The notes beneath the pieces are model-generated. The model saw only the letters and a program-made list of their open reading frames with translations. It was not told where the DNA came from and made no database searches. From Emticicia sp. (lineage in GTDB: Bacteria > Bacteroidota > Bacteroidia > Cytophagales > Spirosomataceae): 36,774 nt of DNA. The translations under genes were made by a program, and so were the position numbers. The DNA is taken from NCBI GenBank assembly GCA_017495105.1, contig JAFEIL010000071.1, positions 1 through 36,774 of the forward strand, read 5' to 3'. Each line of letters opens with the position of its first letter. Position 1 is the first letter of the stretch. This document shows positions 17,434 to 24,532 of the stretch, piece after piece.

Positions 17434-19104
17434 ATGAAGAAAACACTCTTTTTACTTTTTATAAGTTTGAATATTTTTCAGACAAACGCACAAACAATTG
17501 AAAAACTTAAATGTGAATACCAAGAAACTCCGATGGGCTTGGAAGTACTAAATCCAAGATTGTCATGGCAAATGAAAGCATCAAATCGTGGAGCAAAACA
17601 ATCAGCCTATCAAATTTTAGTAGCCGATAATGAAGCCGACCTAAAGAAAGATATTGGAAATATATGGAACTCAGGAATGGTAAAATCGGAGCAATCAATA
17701 AAAATTGATTATGCAGGTAAGCCAATTGAATCTCGAAAAAGATATTTTTGGAAAGTAAAAGTTTGGAATGAAAAAAATAAACCAACGCTTTACAGCGAGC
17801 CAACTTGGTGGGAAATGGCACTACTAAAAAAAGAGGATTGGTCAGCCCACTGGATTGGTAAAAATGGGACCGAAGGCAAATCAATTGAACTTCAAAAAGA
17901 ATTTAACTTAAGCAAACGTGCCATAAGAGCTAGAATATATGTAACAGGTTTTGGAGCATACCACTTGATTTTCAATGGTAAAAAAATTGGGCAAGATATC
18001 CTTACCCCAGGTTTTCTCGGTTCCATGAAAACACTGCCTTACCAAATTTATGAAATCTCAAATGATGATTTAAGTATCGGTATCAACTTTATTACCGCCA
18101 CACTCGGAAATGCTTGGCAAAAAGGGAATTTGCCAAACAAACTGTTATTTCAAATGGAAATGGAGTTTTATGATGGTTCTCGCCAAACCGTTATTTCGGA
18201 TGGAAGTTGGAAAACTCGACTTTCGCCAATTGTCTCAAATTCAATTTATGCTGGTGAAGTTTACAACGCCCAACTCGAATACGGCAAGGATTGGGAAAAT
18301 GCTGGAATCATGGACGATGCTCAAGGCACACCAGAATTAAAGCCATTGATAATGCCACAAATGCAAATAATAAAGGAGATAAAAGCTATAAAAATAACTG
18401 AACCAAGAAAAGGACGTTACGTATTTGATTTCGGACAGAACATTGTTGGTTACGCTTATTTACAAACAGAAGGAAAAGCAACTAAAGAAGTTGAACTAAA
18501 ATATGCCGAAACTTTAACTGAAAAGGGTTTAGCCGAACAAAAAGGAATAAAACCTACCGATAAATATCTTCTAAAAGGTTACGGAGTTGAAAAATGGGAA
18601 CCCAAATTTAGTTTTCACGGATTTAGATATGTAGAGGTAGAAGGGCTTCCTAAAAAAGCAGAGGAAAATACTTTAATTGCAAAAGCAATATATGAAAATA
18701 TACCTTTCGTAGAAAACTATGCTTATTCAGACAAACTATTGGAAAAAATTTATACAAAAAAGCCAATCAAAGAACCAAATTTCAATGAATCAAAGGCTGT
18801 TATCGCTCCAACTTTGACAACAGAAGTAAAAATTTTCGATACAAATTATGGACAAATTACTAGCCAATCGAGCATGCAAGGCAATAAGTTTAGTTTAAAA
18901 TTGAGCATTCCTGCGAACTCTTCTGTGCAGGTTCAGTTACCGCTCCAAATCGGAAAAACCATAAATAATATAAAAGAAAGCGGAAAACCTTTTATTGTTA
19001 AGAAAAAGCCTGTAAAAGTAGAAGGTGTAACTTTGGTAAAAACTGAAAAAGATAAAGTGATATTTGAGGTTTTGAGTGGAACTTATGATTTCATAATTGA
19101 ATAG
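17434..19104 (+). CDS. GH78 alpha-L-rhamnosidase-like protein lacking the catalytic barrel
   Basis: A secreted protein of 556 residues (signal peptide to about residue 20) whose ends match family GH78 but whose middle is missing. The N-terminal part has the usual fibronectin-like start (LKCEYQETPMGLEVLNPRLSW), the Bac_rhamnosid_N beta domain (ARIYVTGFGAYHLIFNGKKIG) and the concanavalin-like domain ending in KFSFHGFRYVEVEGLP near 405. Full enzymes then enter the (alpha/alpha)6 catalytic domain after a segment like FxxSDxLLxKIY. Here that segment is present (residues 430-440). At about residue 441 (nt 18754) the sequence passes directly into a C-terminal beta domain (LSIPANSSVQVQLP, IKESGKPF, VIFEVLSGTYDF) like the GH78 C-terminal domain. 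Typical enzymes have around 900 residues. All catalytic acids should lie in the lost part, so it is presumably not an active glycosidase. The frame is intact. Confidence 0.8.
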   Translation: MKKTLFLLFISLNIFQTNAQTIEKLKCEYQETPMGLEVLNPRLSWQMKASNRGAKQSAYQILVADNEADLKKDIGNIWNSGMVKSEQSIKIDYAGKPIESRKRYFWKVKVWNEKNKPTLYSEPTWWEMALLKKEDWSAHWIGKNGTEGKSIELQKEFNLSKRAIRARIYVTGFGAYHLIFNGKKIGQDILTPGFLGSMKTLPYQIYEISNDDLSIGINFITATLGNAWQKGNLPNKLLFQMEMEFYDGSRQTVISDGSWKTRLSPIVSNSIYAGEVYNAQLEYGKDWENAGIMDDAQGTPELKPLIMPQMQIIKEIKAIKITEPRKGRYVFDFGQNIVGYAYLQTEGKATKEVELKYAETLTEKGLAEQKGIKPTDKYLLKGYGVEKWEPKFSFHGFRYVEVEGLPKKAEENTLIAKAIYENIPFVENYAYSDKLLEKIYTKKPIKEPNFNESKAVIAPTLTTEVKIFDTNYGQITSQSSMQGNKFSLKLSIPANSSVQVQLPLQIGKTINNIKESGKPFIVKKKPVKVEGVTLVKTEKDKVIFEVLSGTYDFIIE

Positions 19105-19179
19105 AAATATTAGATTTAAAAAAACTTTGGCTTTCAAATGAAAAAACCCAGGTTTTTTTATTTTGTAAATTTTTTTATT

Positions 19180-19195
19180 AGTATGCTTGCATAAC
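19180..19195. promoter_or_regulatory. upstream operator-like palindrome of the acyl-CoA dehydrogenase promoter
   Basis: AGTATGC-TT-GCATAAC: 5 of 7 bases of each arm pair outward from a 2-base centre, and it matches the downstream palindrome in 13 of 16 positions. It covers the probable -33 TTG (19187-19189). Confidence 0.55.
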
Positions 19196-19218
19196 GATAA
19201 AATATTTAATTATATTTG
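19187..19218 (+). promoter_or_regulatory. Bacteroidota-type promoter of the acyl-CoA dehydrogenase gene
   Basis: A -33 TTG at 19187-19189 and a -7 box TATATTTG (TAnnTTTG) at 19211-19218 are spaced 21 bases apart, 54 bases before the start codon. Palindromes overlap the -33 element and follow the -7 box. Confidence 0.6.
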
Positions 19219-19222
19219 CAAC

Positions 19223-19238
19223 AGTATGCACGCATACT
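19223..19238. promoter_or_regulatory. downstream operator, perfect palindrome
   Basis: AGTATGC-AC-GCATACT is a perfect 7-bp-arm palindrome. It lies right after the -7 box, where transcription should start, and 43 bp centre to centre from the upstream site (about four helical turns). It fits a dimeric TetR- or MarR-type repressor; no such regulator gene is in the window. Confidence 0.6.
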
Positions 19239-19271
19239 AATTTTTAACGATAATATTCAATTGAAAATACC

Positions 19272-21086
19272 ATGACAGCAACCGAAAACAAAGCATCAAT
19301 TAAAGGTGGCGAATTTTTAATCAAAGAAGTTGAAGCACATCAAATTTTCATTCCAGAAGAGTTTACAGAAGAGCAGCAAATGATTGCCGAAACTTGCCGT
19401 GATTTCCTAAAAACTGAAGTTCACCCACGCTTAAATGAAATTGATACTGCGAAGTCTCCAGAATTAATGTCTTCTTTAATGACAAAAGCTGGTGAATTGG
19501 GTCTACTCGGAACAGCCGTTCCAGAAGAATATGGTGGTTTTGGTATGAATTTCAATACTTCGATGTTGGTTGCTGAGGCTCTCGGAACTGGTCATTCGTT
19601 CTCAGTAGCACAATCGGCTCATACAGGTATCGGAACTTTGCCGATTGTATATTATGGAAATGAAGAACAAAAATCTAAATATTTGCCTTTATTGGCATCT
19701 GGAGAATGGAAAGCTGCTTATTGTTTAACTGAGCCAGATTCGGGTTCGGATGCCAATGCTGGAAAAGCAAAAGCAGTTTTGTCGGCAGATGGAAAACACT
19801 ATATTATCAACGGACAAAAGATGTGGATAACCAATGGCGGATTTGCTGAGTTGTTTATCGTTTTTGCAAAAATTGATGATGGTTCAGGCACCCCCGACAA
19901 AAGTTTGACAGCTTTCATTGTAGAAAAATCTTTCGGTGGAATCACAATGAACGAACCAGAGCATAAACTCGGTATCAAAGGATCAGATACTCGTCAGGTT
20001 TTCTTTAATGATTGCCATGTACCAGTTGAAAACATGCTTTCAGCTCGTGGAAATGGTTTTAAGATTGCAGTAAATATTCTAAATATCGGTCGTATCAAAT
20101 TAGGTATAGCCGTAATTGGTGGCTCGAAAGGTTCGTTGAATTATGCCATCAATTATGCCAACGAACGCAAGCAATTTGGAGTTTCGATTGCCACATTCGG
20201 GGCAATAAAATATAAATTGGCTGAAATGGCCACTCGAATTTTTGCATCTGAAACGGCTAATTACCGGGCAGGTCAAAATATTGATGATGCCATCGAAGAC
20301 CTAAAAGCACAAGGCTTAGGCGATGCCGAAGCAAAATTAAAGGCACTTGAACAATTTGCTATTGAGTGTGCCATCATGAAAGTTCATAGCTCAGAAGTTT
20401 TGGATTATGTGGTTGACGAAAGCTTACAAGTATATGGTGGTATGGGTTATTCGGCCGATGCACCGATGGAGCGAGCTTATCGAGATGCACGTATCAACCG
20501 TATTTTTGAGGGTACAAACGAAATCAATCGTATGTTGATTGTCGATATGTTATTGAAACGTGCCATGAAAGGAGAAATTGACCTTATGGGGCCAGCAATG
20601 GCGGTTGGTAAAGAGATTATGTCTATTCCGGATTTCAGCACTAATGATGATGAAACACTTTTTGCGGCAGAAAAGAAAGTATTAAAAAACTTGAAAAAAG
20701 CAGCTTTGATGGTTTCGGGTGCGGCAGTTCAGAAATTTATGATGTCTCTTTCGAACGAACAAGAAATTTTGATGAATATAGCAGATATGGCCATCGAAAT
20801 TTATGTGGCAGAATCGGCATTATTAAGAGTTGAAAAGTTAATCGGCATAAAAGGAGAAGCAGCCGCTGAGCTTCAGAAAGATATGGCAATGATTTATCTA
20901 AACGAAGCAGTAGCAAAAGTAAATAGTGCTGGTCGTGAAGCTATCACATCATTTGCTGAAGGTGATGAATTGAGAGTAATGCTCATGGGCTTGAAGCGTT
21001 TCACAAAGATTGAACCAATGAACCTCAAAAACGCTCGCCGCCGTGTGGCCGAAGCTATGATTGAGGAAAACAAATACATTTTTTAA
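19272..21086 (+). CDS. acyl-CoA dehydrogenase (very-long-chain/ACAD9-like, with C-terminal extension)
   Basis: An FAD enzyme for the first step of fatty-acid beta-oxidation (acyl-CoA to trans-2-enoyl-CoA). At 604 residues it is longer than the usual ~380, with a C-terminal helical domain like VLCAD/ACAD9. Visible signatures are the N-terminal helical domain, EEYGGFGMN, YCLTEPDSGSDANAGKAKA (FAD and substrate binding), WITNGG, and LNIGRIKLGIAVIGGS. Another is VYGGMGYSADAPMERAYRDARINRIFEGTNEI, in which the Glu of FEGTNEI is in the place of the catalytic base in related enzymes. Its promoter lies between two matching palindromes, so it is probably repressed unless acyl-CoA is present. A terminator follows. 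No electron-transfer flavoprotein or thiolase gene is adjacent. Confidence 0.95.
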   Translation: MTATENKASIKGGEFLIKEVEAHQIFIPEEFTEEQQMIAETCRDFLKTEVHPRLNEIDTAKSPELMSSLMTKAGELGLLGTAVPEEYGGFGMNFNTSMLVAEALGTGHSFSVAQSAHTGIGTLPIVYYGNEEQKSKYLPLLASGEWKAAYCLTEPDSGSDANAGKAKAVLSADGKHYIINGQKMWITNGGFAELFIVFAKIDDGSGTPDKSLTAFIVEKSFGGITMNEPEHKLGIKGSDTRQVFFNDCHVPVENMLSARGNGFKIAVNILNIGRIKLGIAVIGGSKGSLNYAINYANERKQFGVSIATFGAIKYKLAEMATRIFASETANYRAGQNIDDAIEDLKAQGLGDAEAKLKALEQFAIECAIMKVHSSEVLDYVVDESLQVYGGMGYSADAPMERAYRDARINRIFEGTNEINRMLIVDMLLKRAMKGEIDLMGPAMAVGKEIMSIPDFSTNDDETLFAAEKKVLKNLKKAALMVSGAAVQKFMMSLSNEQEILMNIADMAIEIYVAESALLRVEKLIGIKGEAAAELQKDMAMIYLNEAVAKVNSAGREAITSFAEGDELRVMLMGLKRFTKIEPMNLKNARRRVAEAMIEENKYIF

Positions 21087-21139
21087 AGGATAGGGTAAAT
21101 TTTTTAAAAAGGCTTAGAATCAACAACTAAAAACCAACT

Positions 21140-21178
21140 AACCGTCTTTCTGATTTGAGAGGCGGTTTTTTATTTTTC
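21140..21178 (+). terminator. rho-independent terminator after the acyl-CoA dehydrogenase gene
   Basis: AACCGTCTTTC (21140-21150) pairs with GAGAGGCGGTT (21157-21167) through two G-U pairs and is followed by T5-A-T5. Confidence 0.8.
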
Positions 21179-21244
21179 TTAAAAAAAACTTACCTCTTGG
21201 CCCTTAAAATGTATAAGTTGGTAGGCTTCATAAACTGAAAAATA

Positions 21245-21523
21245 ATGGTATACGAAGTTTTTAAAGGCAAAATAAGCCTCTTTTTTGCAGTAATTTTGAA
21301 GATAGTAGCCATTGTGGCACAAGAATTATAAATCTATTAAACCAAATCGGAAAAAGATGTTTCTTTGGCTATGTTTTATATTTTTACTATTGGCGTGGCT
21401 GTGTGTATGTTTTACGAAGTTAATGTAAATGCTTTTTCTGAAATTTCAGCAAATACATGTACTTTTATTCTTTCGATAGTGATTCTGTTTTTCAAATTTA
21501 AGTTCAGAAAATCATCACTTTAA
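21245..21523 (+). pseudogene. possible nonsense-interrupted small membrane protein gene
   Basis: One reading frame of 93 codons runs from ATG 21245 to TAA 21521-21523 and is broken by only two close in-frame stops (21329-21331 and 21338-21340). The first part reads MVYEVFKGKISLFFAVILK... and the second includes AMFYIFTIGVAVCMFYEV and TCTFILSIVILFFKFKFRK. That gives about three hydrophobic segments and a basic tail, as in small multi-pass membrane proteins. An intact alternative is a 50-codon ORF from ATG 21371. I recognise no family. The whole 21087-21604 gap holds otherwise only the terminator above. It may be a decayed gene or noncoding AT-rich DNA. Confidence 0.33.
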
Positions 21524-21604
21524 GATTTTCTTTTGAAGGTTTAATTTTGTTACCAACAAAAGAAAATCCTTTTTACGTTTATTTTATAAGTATAATAAAA
21601 ATCG

Positions 21605-22567
21605 TTATTTGAGAGGAGTCGAAGGTTTCTTTTCAATAATCTCGTCAATTACAAAAAACGGGCGTTTTTTTACTTCAATATAAATTCGGCTGATATACTC
21701 GCCAATAATTCCAAGCATTGTAAGCATTACGCCACCCAAGAAAAACATTCCAACGGCCAAAGATGCCAATCCTGGTGTTTCTTCTGGTGTGTGTCCAAAT
21801 ACCTTAAAGCCGAAAAGTCGATGAACTAAAAAGAAAACTCCGATAATAAGTGATGGAATGGCAATAGAAATACCCAAATAAGTAGAAAGTCTAAGCGGAA
21901 AACTTGAAAACCCAAAAAGTCCATCGAGTGCCAATTGTACTAATTTTTTGAAAGTATATTTAACTTCGCCAGCGGCACGTTCGGCACGCTCATAAGTTAC
22001 TCCTATTTGTTTGAAACCCGCATACGCCCGCATGCCACGGATAAAGCGAATTTGTTCTGGCATATCATGCACCAATACATTCACGACTTTTCTATCCATT
22101 ACACAAAAATCGCCCGAATCAAGCGGAATCTCAATGTCCGAAATAGCTGCCATGAGTCTGTAAAAACTCGAATAGGCCAATTTCTTGAAGAAACCTTCTT
22201 TTCGCTTAGTTCGCACGGCGTACACCACATCATATCCTTCACGCCATTTATCCAAAAATCGATATAATTCTTCGGGTGGGTCTTGTAAATCTCCATCCAT
22301 TATGATGATTGCATCGCCTTTTGCTTCTTGAATTCCTGCTGAAATCGCTGGTTGATGACCAAAATTTCTTGAAAGCTTGATAATTCGCACGTGCGAATCC
22401 TTTTCGACCATTACTCGCATCATCGTCAACGAACTGTCATGTGAGCCATCATCAATCAAAACGATTTCATAATCTTCTTTCCAAGATGGGGCAGCATTTG
22501 TGAGACGAGTATAAAGATTTTGGAGGTTTTCTTCTTCGTTATAAATTGGGATAACAATCGAAATCAT
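21605..22567 (-). CDS. family 2 glycosyltransferase with C-terminal membrane segments (polyprenyl-phosphate type)
   Basis: A 320-residue GT2 enzyme resembling DPM1/GtrB/ArnC-type transferases that move a sugar from a nucleotide donor to undecaprenyl phosphate at the inner membrane. The GT-A core starts MISIVIPIYNEEENL. D39-D40 (LIDDGSHD) and D91-D93 (MDGDLQDPPEE) are the donor and metal sites. LSRNFGHQPAISAG is the characteristic motif of this subgroup. Two membrane helices lie near residues 230-258 and 275-303, followed by a cytoplasmic tail. It is on the same strand as the glycan cluster upstream but is separated from it by about 550 bases with two terminators, so it likely has its own promoter. 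Confidence 0.92.
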   Translation of the reverse strand: MISIVIPIYNEEENLQNLYTRLTNAAPSWKEDYEIVLIDDGSHDSSLTMMRVMVEKDSHVRIIKLSRNFGHQPAISAGIQEAKGDAIIIMDGDLQDPPEELYRFLDKWREGYDVVYAVRTKRKEGFFKKLAYSSFYRLMAAISDIEIPLDSGDFCVMDRKVVNVLVHDMPEQIRFIRGMRAYAGFKQIGVTYERAERAAGEVKYTFKKLVQLALDGLFGFSSFPLRLSTYLGISIAIPSLIIGVFFLVHRLFGFKVFGHTPEETPGLASLAVGMFFLGGVMLTMLGIIGEYISRIYIEVKKRPFFVIDEIIEKKPSTPLK

Positions 22568-22699
22568 TGGTATATATAGTAGTTCGGTGCTAAATAGCTG
22601 CCTAAAAGCAACTATATTTCATTTGATGAGTAAATAATCTAAGGTATTAAATTGTAATTAATCAGAAAGAATAAAAGTTATATAGCTGTTTTATATAAT

Positions 22700-22732
22700 C
22701 ATTCTACATTCTAAAATCTACATTCTACATTT
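22700..22732 (+). repeat. short intergenic word repeat
   Basis: The word ATTCTACATT, in whole or part, recurs in ATTCTACATTCTAAAATC and then CTACATTCTACATTT, a low-complexity direct repeat in the leader of the glycosyltransferase gene. No coding sense; function unknown. Confidence 0.4.
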
Positions 22733-22790
22733 AAGACGTTGCAAAGATATATTTTTTGAAGCAGAAAAAGGAAGAAGAGTGCAAGAAAAC

Positions 22791-22822
22791 GAAAAAATCT
22801 TGTCTTAAGATTAAAGACAAGA
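22791..22822 (-). terminator. minus-strand terminator below the gene-end remnant
   Basis: A perfect 9-bp stem TCTTGTCTT/AAGACAAGA (22798-22806 and 22814-22822). Read on the minus strand it is followed by T6, so it fits the end of a minus-strand transcript. The rest of 22568-23119 holds a short word repeat, the remnant at 22917-23051 and the terminator at 23064-23098. Confidence 0.6.
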
Positions 22823-22916
22823 CTTTTGGTTTTTTGCTTTGTTTAATATTTAAACGTTAATGTTATATGAAAAGTTTTATGACTGAAAAATTATTTAACT
22901 ATTTTTCAAGAAATTA

Positions 22917-23051
22917 TCAAAATCCAGTTTTCCCCGAAAGAGAAGCTCCGTAAAGTAATGGATTAGTATTTTTAGTTCTCTTCTCCGTTCCATCAATATC
23001 TCCCGTAGGCACGGAGGAGATGGCATTGGTCTGTGTTTTGGGAAAGACAAA
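22917..23051 (-). pseudogene. remnant ORF whose 3' end copies the end of the neighbouring oxidoreductase gene
   Basis: A 44-codon open frame on the minus strand (opened by a stop at 23052-23054, no ATG) ends in LLYGASLSGKTGF-stop. The neighbouring oxidoreductase ends in VPYGASLSGQIGF-stop. At DNA level 22918-22957 and 23121-23160 match at 35 of 40 bases in the same frame, offset by 203 bases. The upstream part of the frame (SSVPTGDIDGTEKRTKNTNP) does not match the oxidoreductase. It looks like the 3' scrap of a duplicated or related gene. It lies between two minus-strand terminators. Confidence 0.5.
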
Positions 23052-23063
23052 CTACCCTCAAAA

Positions 23064-23098
23064 ATCAAAAAAGCCTCTGTTTTAGAGGCTTTTTTGAT
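23064..23098 (-). terminator. bidirectional-type terminator after the oxidoreductase gene
   Basis: A perfect 15-bp stem, ATCAAAAAAGCCTCT (23064-23078) with AGAGGCTTTTTTGAT (23084-23098), 5-base loop. It sits 22 bases beyond the minus-strand stop codon and ends the glycan-cluster transcript. Confidence 0.9.
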
Positions 23099-23119
23099 AA
23101 ACACAAGATTTATATCAAA

Positions 23120-24448
23120 TCAAAATCCAATTTGCCCGGAAAGAGACGCTCCGTAAGGTACAAAATCGGAGTTTATTCCCATTGCTTTACAGGCTTCAGC
23201 CGCTACTCTAATTGAGTTATTGGTGCTGCGTTCGTCGGGATAAATATGCACCATATTTGCCAAATACAGATTTTCGGTAGCGGTTTTGCAATTGGTCACT
23301 TTTTCCGAGAAATTCAAATCGCAGACCGTTGCGGCAGTATTTGTTTTGAAAACAAACACATTTTTTATCCAATCTTCCGAAAACTCAGGGTTGATTTTCT
23401 TCAAAGGCGGAATCATCACAGCTTTGATTTCGTCTTCGGTCATGGTTGCCAGTTTTTCGCTCATGGCAAAATAACGAGAAAGGTAAACAATGTGCGAGCC
23501 ATTGTATTCTTCTTTTGGAATAAAGTTGGTATGTTCGATAACCCCACCGAAAGGATAACCTTCGTCAGCAACATTCATCCAATAAATATGGCTAAACGAT
23601 TTTTTCAATTCCAAAATCGTACAAACTGCCCCAAAATATTCAACGCCATTGGCATTGAGTGGACAATTTTTGATTTTATCGAAATAAAGCGACGGAATCG
23701 TTAAAAGAAACTTCCCGCCATCAATTGTCATATTTTTCGTAATGATGCCTTCTACTTTGCCGTTGGATATCTTAAACTCTTCGATTGGCTCATTTTTGAT
23801 TAATTCTACGCCCATTTGTTCTAAACGAGAAATCAGCGTATCCATCAAGGTTTTCCAGCTGCCGTTGATGTAGCCGAGGCGTTCGTCACCGCCCTTGCGT
23901 GAGTTTAGGCGTTGTGCCATTCGGCCAATCATCCAAGCCAGCGGAACTTTATTGGCATATGGGCCAAATTTAATATTGAGCATTGGCTTCCAAAGAGCAT
24001 CGGTAATATCTCGGCCAGCCCAACGATAAAACCAATCAAGTGTCGGAATTCCTTCGTTTTCTCGCCATTTGGCCATTTTACCCAAATAAAGGCTCGTCAG
24101 GCCAAAACGAATTTTACCTACTAAACCAACGGGCTTAAATTTCAATAAATCAATCGGTGAATTGAAATCATAGATTTTTCCATTGCGGAAAACCCCCATT
24201 GTGGTTTTTTTATAGAATGCTTTATCGGATATTTTTAAATCTTCGAGCAACCAACGAAGTTCAGCATCTTGCGTAAAAAAGTGGTGATAATAGTGTTCGA
24301 GTTGGTTTCCACCTATTTCAAAGGTATTGAGAAGTCCGCCAAATTTATCGCTTCCTTCAATTACTGTTACTTTCGTGCCTTTTTTGGCTGCAATATAGGC
24401 TGCTGCGAGGCCCGTCATTCCGCCCCCGATGATTGTTAGTTTTTCCAT
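23120..24448 (-). CDS. NAD(P)/FAD-dependent oxidoreductase of a glycan cluster (protoporphyrinogen oxidase-like fold)
   Basis: A 442-residue flavoprotein of the amine oxidase/UDP-galactopyranose mutase-like superfamily. The dinucleotide-binding loop is IIGGGMTGLAAAYIA (G8, G10, G13), with EGSDKFGGLLNTFEIGG as the second FAD contact. The C-terminal FAD motif is ENLYLANMVHIYPDERSTNNSIRVAAEA. Homologues commonly occur among glycosyltransferases of surface polysaccharide loci, and here it follows a GT-C-like membrane protein by 84 bases on the same strand. The substrate is unknown; sugar-nucleotide or lipid-linked sugar oxidation or mutase activity are possible. Its last codons are duplicated 203 bases downstream. 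True haem biosynthesis (hemG/hemY) is less likely given the context. Confidence 0.85.
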   Translation of the reverse strand: MEKLTIIGGGMTGLAAAYIAAKKGTKVTVIEGSDKFGGLLNTFEIGGNQLEHYYHHFFTQDAELRWLLEDLKISDKAFYKKTTMGVFRNGKIYDFNSPIDLLKFKPVGLVGKIRFGLTSLYLGKMAKWRENEGIPTLDWFYRWAGRDITDALWKPMLNIKFGPYANKVPLAWMIGRMAQRLNSRKGGDERLGYINGSWKTLMDTLISRLEQMGVELIKNEPIEEFKISNGKVEGIITKNMTIDGGKFLLTIPSLYFDKIKNCPLNANGVEYFGAVCTILELKKSFSHIYWMNVADEGYPFGGVIEHTNFIPKEEYNGSHIVYLSRYFAMSEKLATMTEDEIKAVMIPPLKKINPEFSEDWIKNVFVFKTNTAATVCDLNFSEKVTNCKTATENLYLANMVHIYPDERSTNNSIRVAAEACKAMGINSDFVPYGASLSGQIGF

Positions 24449-24532
24449 AAGTCCATTCTCCTTTTACTTTCGGAGGGAATATTTTCTTTGTTTTGATTTA
24501 TTCGATTTCGAACAGGATTTTCACTCCACAGT

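Noticed and set aside
19139-19160. A-rich/T-rich hairpin after the GH78-like gene as a terminator
   Set aside because: The stem is almost only A-T (AAAAAACC/GGTTTTTT) with a loop of two bases, so it is too weak to list as a terminator.
22895-23104. A 69-codon minus-strand frame starting MFIKKASKTEAF
   Set aside because: Its frame is shifted from the one matching the oxidoreductase C-terminus, and it runs through the terminator hairpin.
23246-23704. A 152-codon plus-strand frame inside the oxidoreductase gene
   Set aside because: It is exactly antisense to conserved FAD-enzyme sequence and shows His/Phe-rich shadow composition.
23120-24448. Calling this gene hemG/hemY (protoporphyrinogen oxidase)
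   Set aside because: The fold is shared, but the gene sits in a glycosyltransferase cluster with no haem genes nearby.
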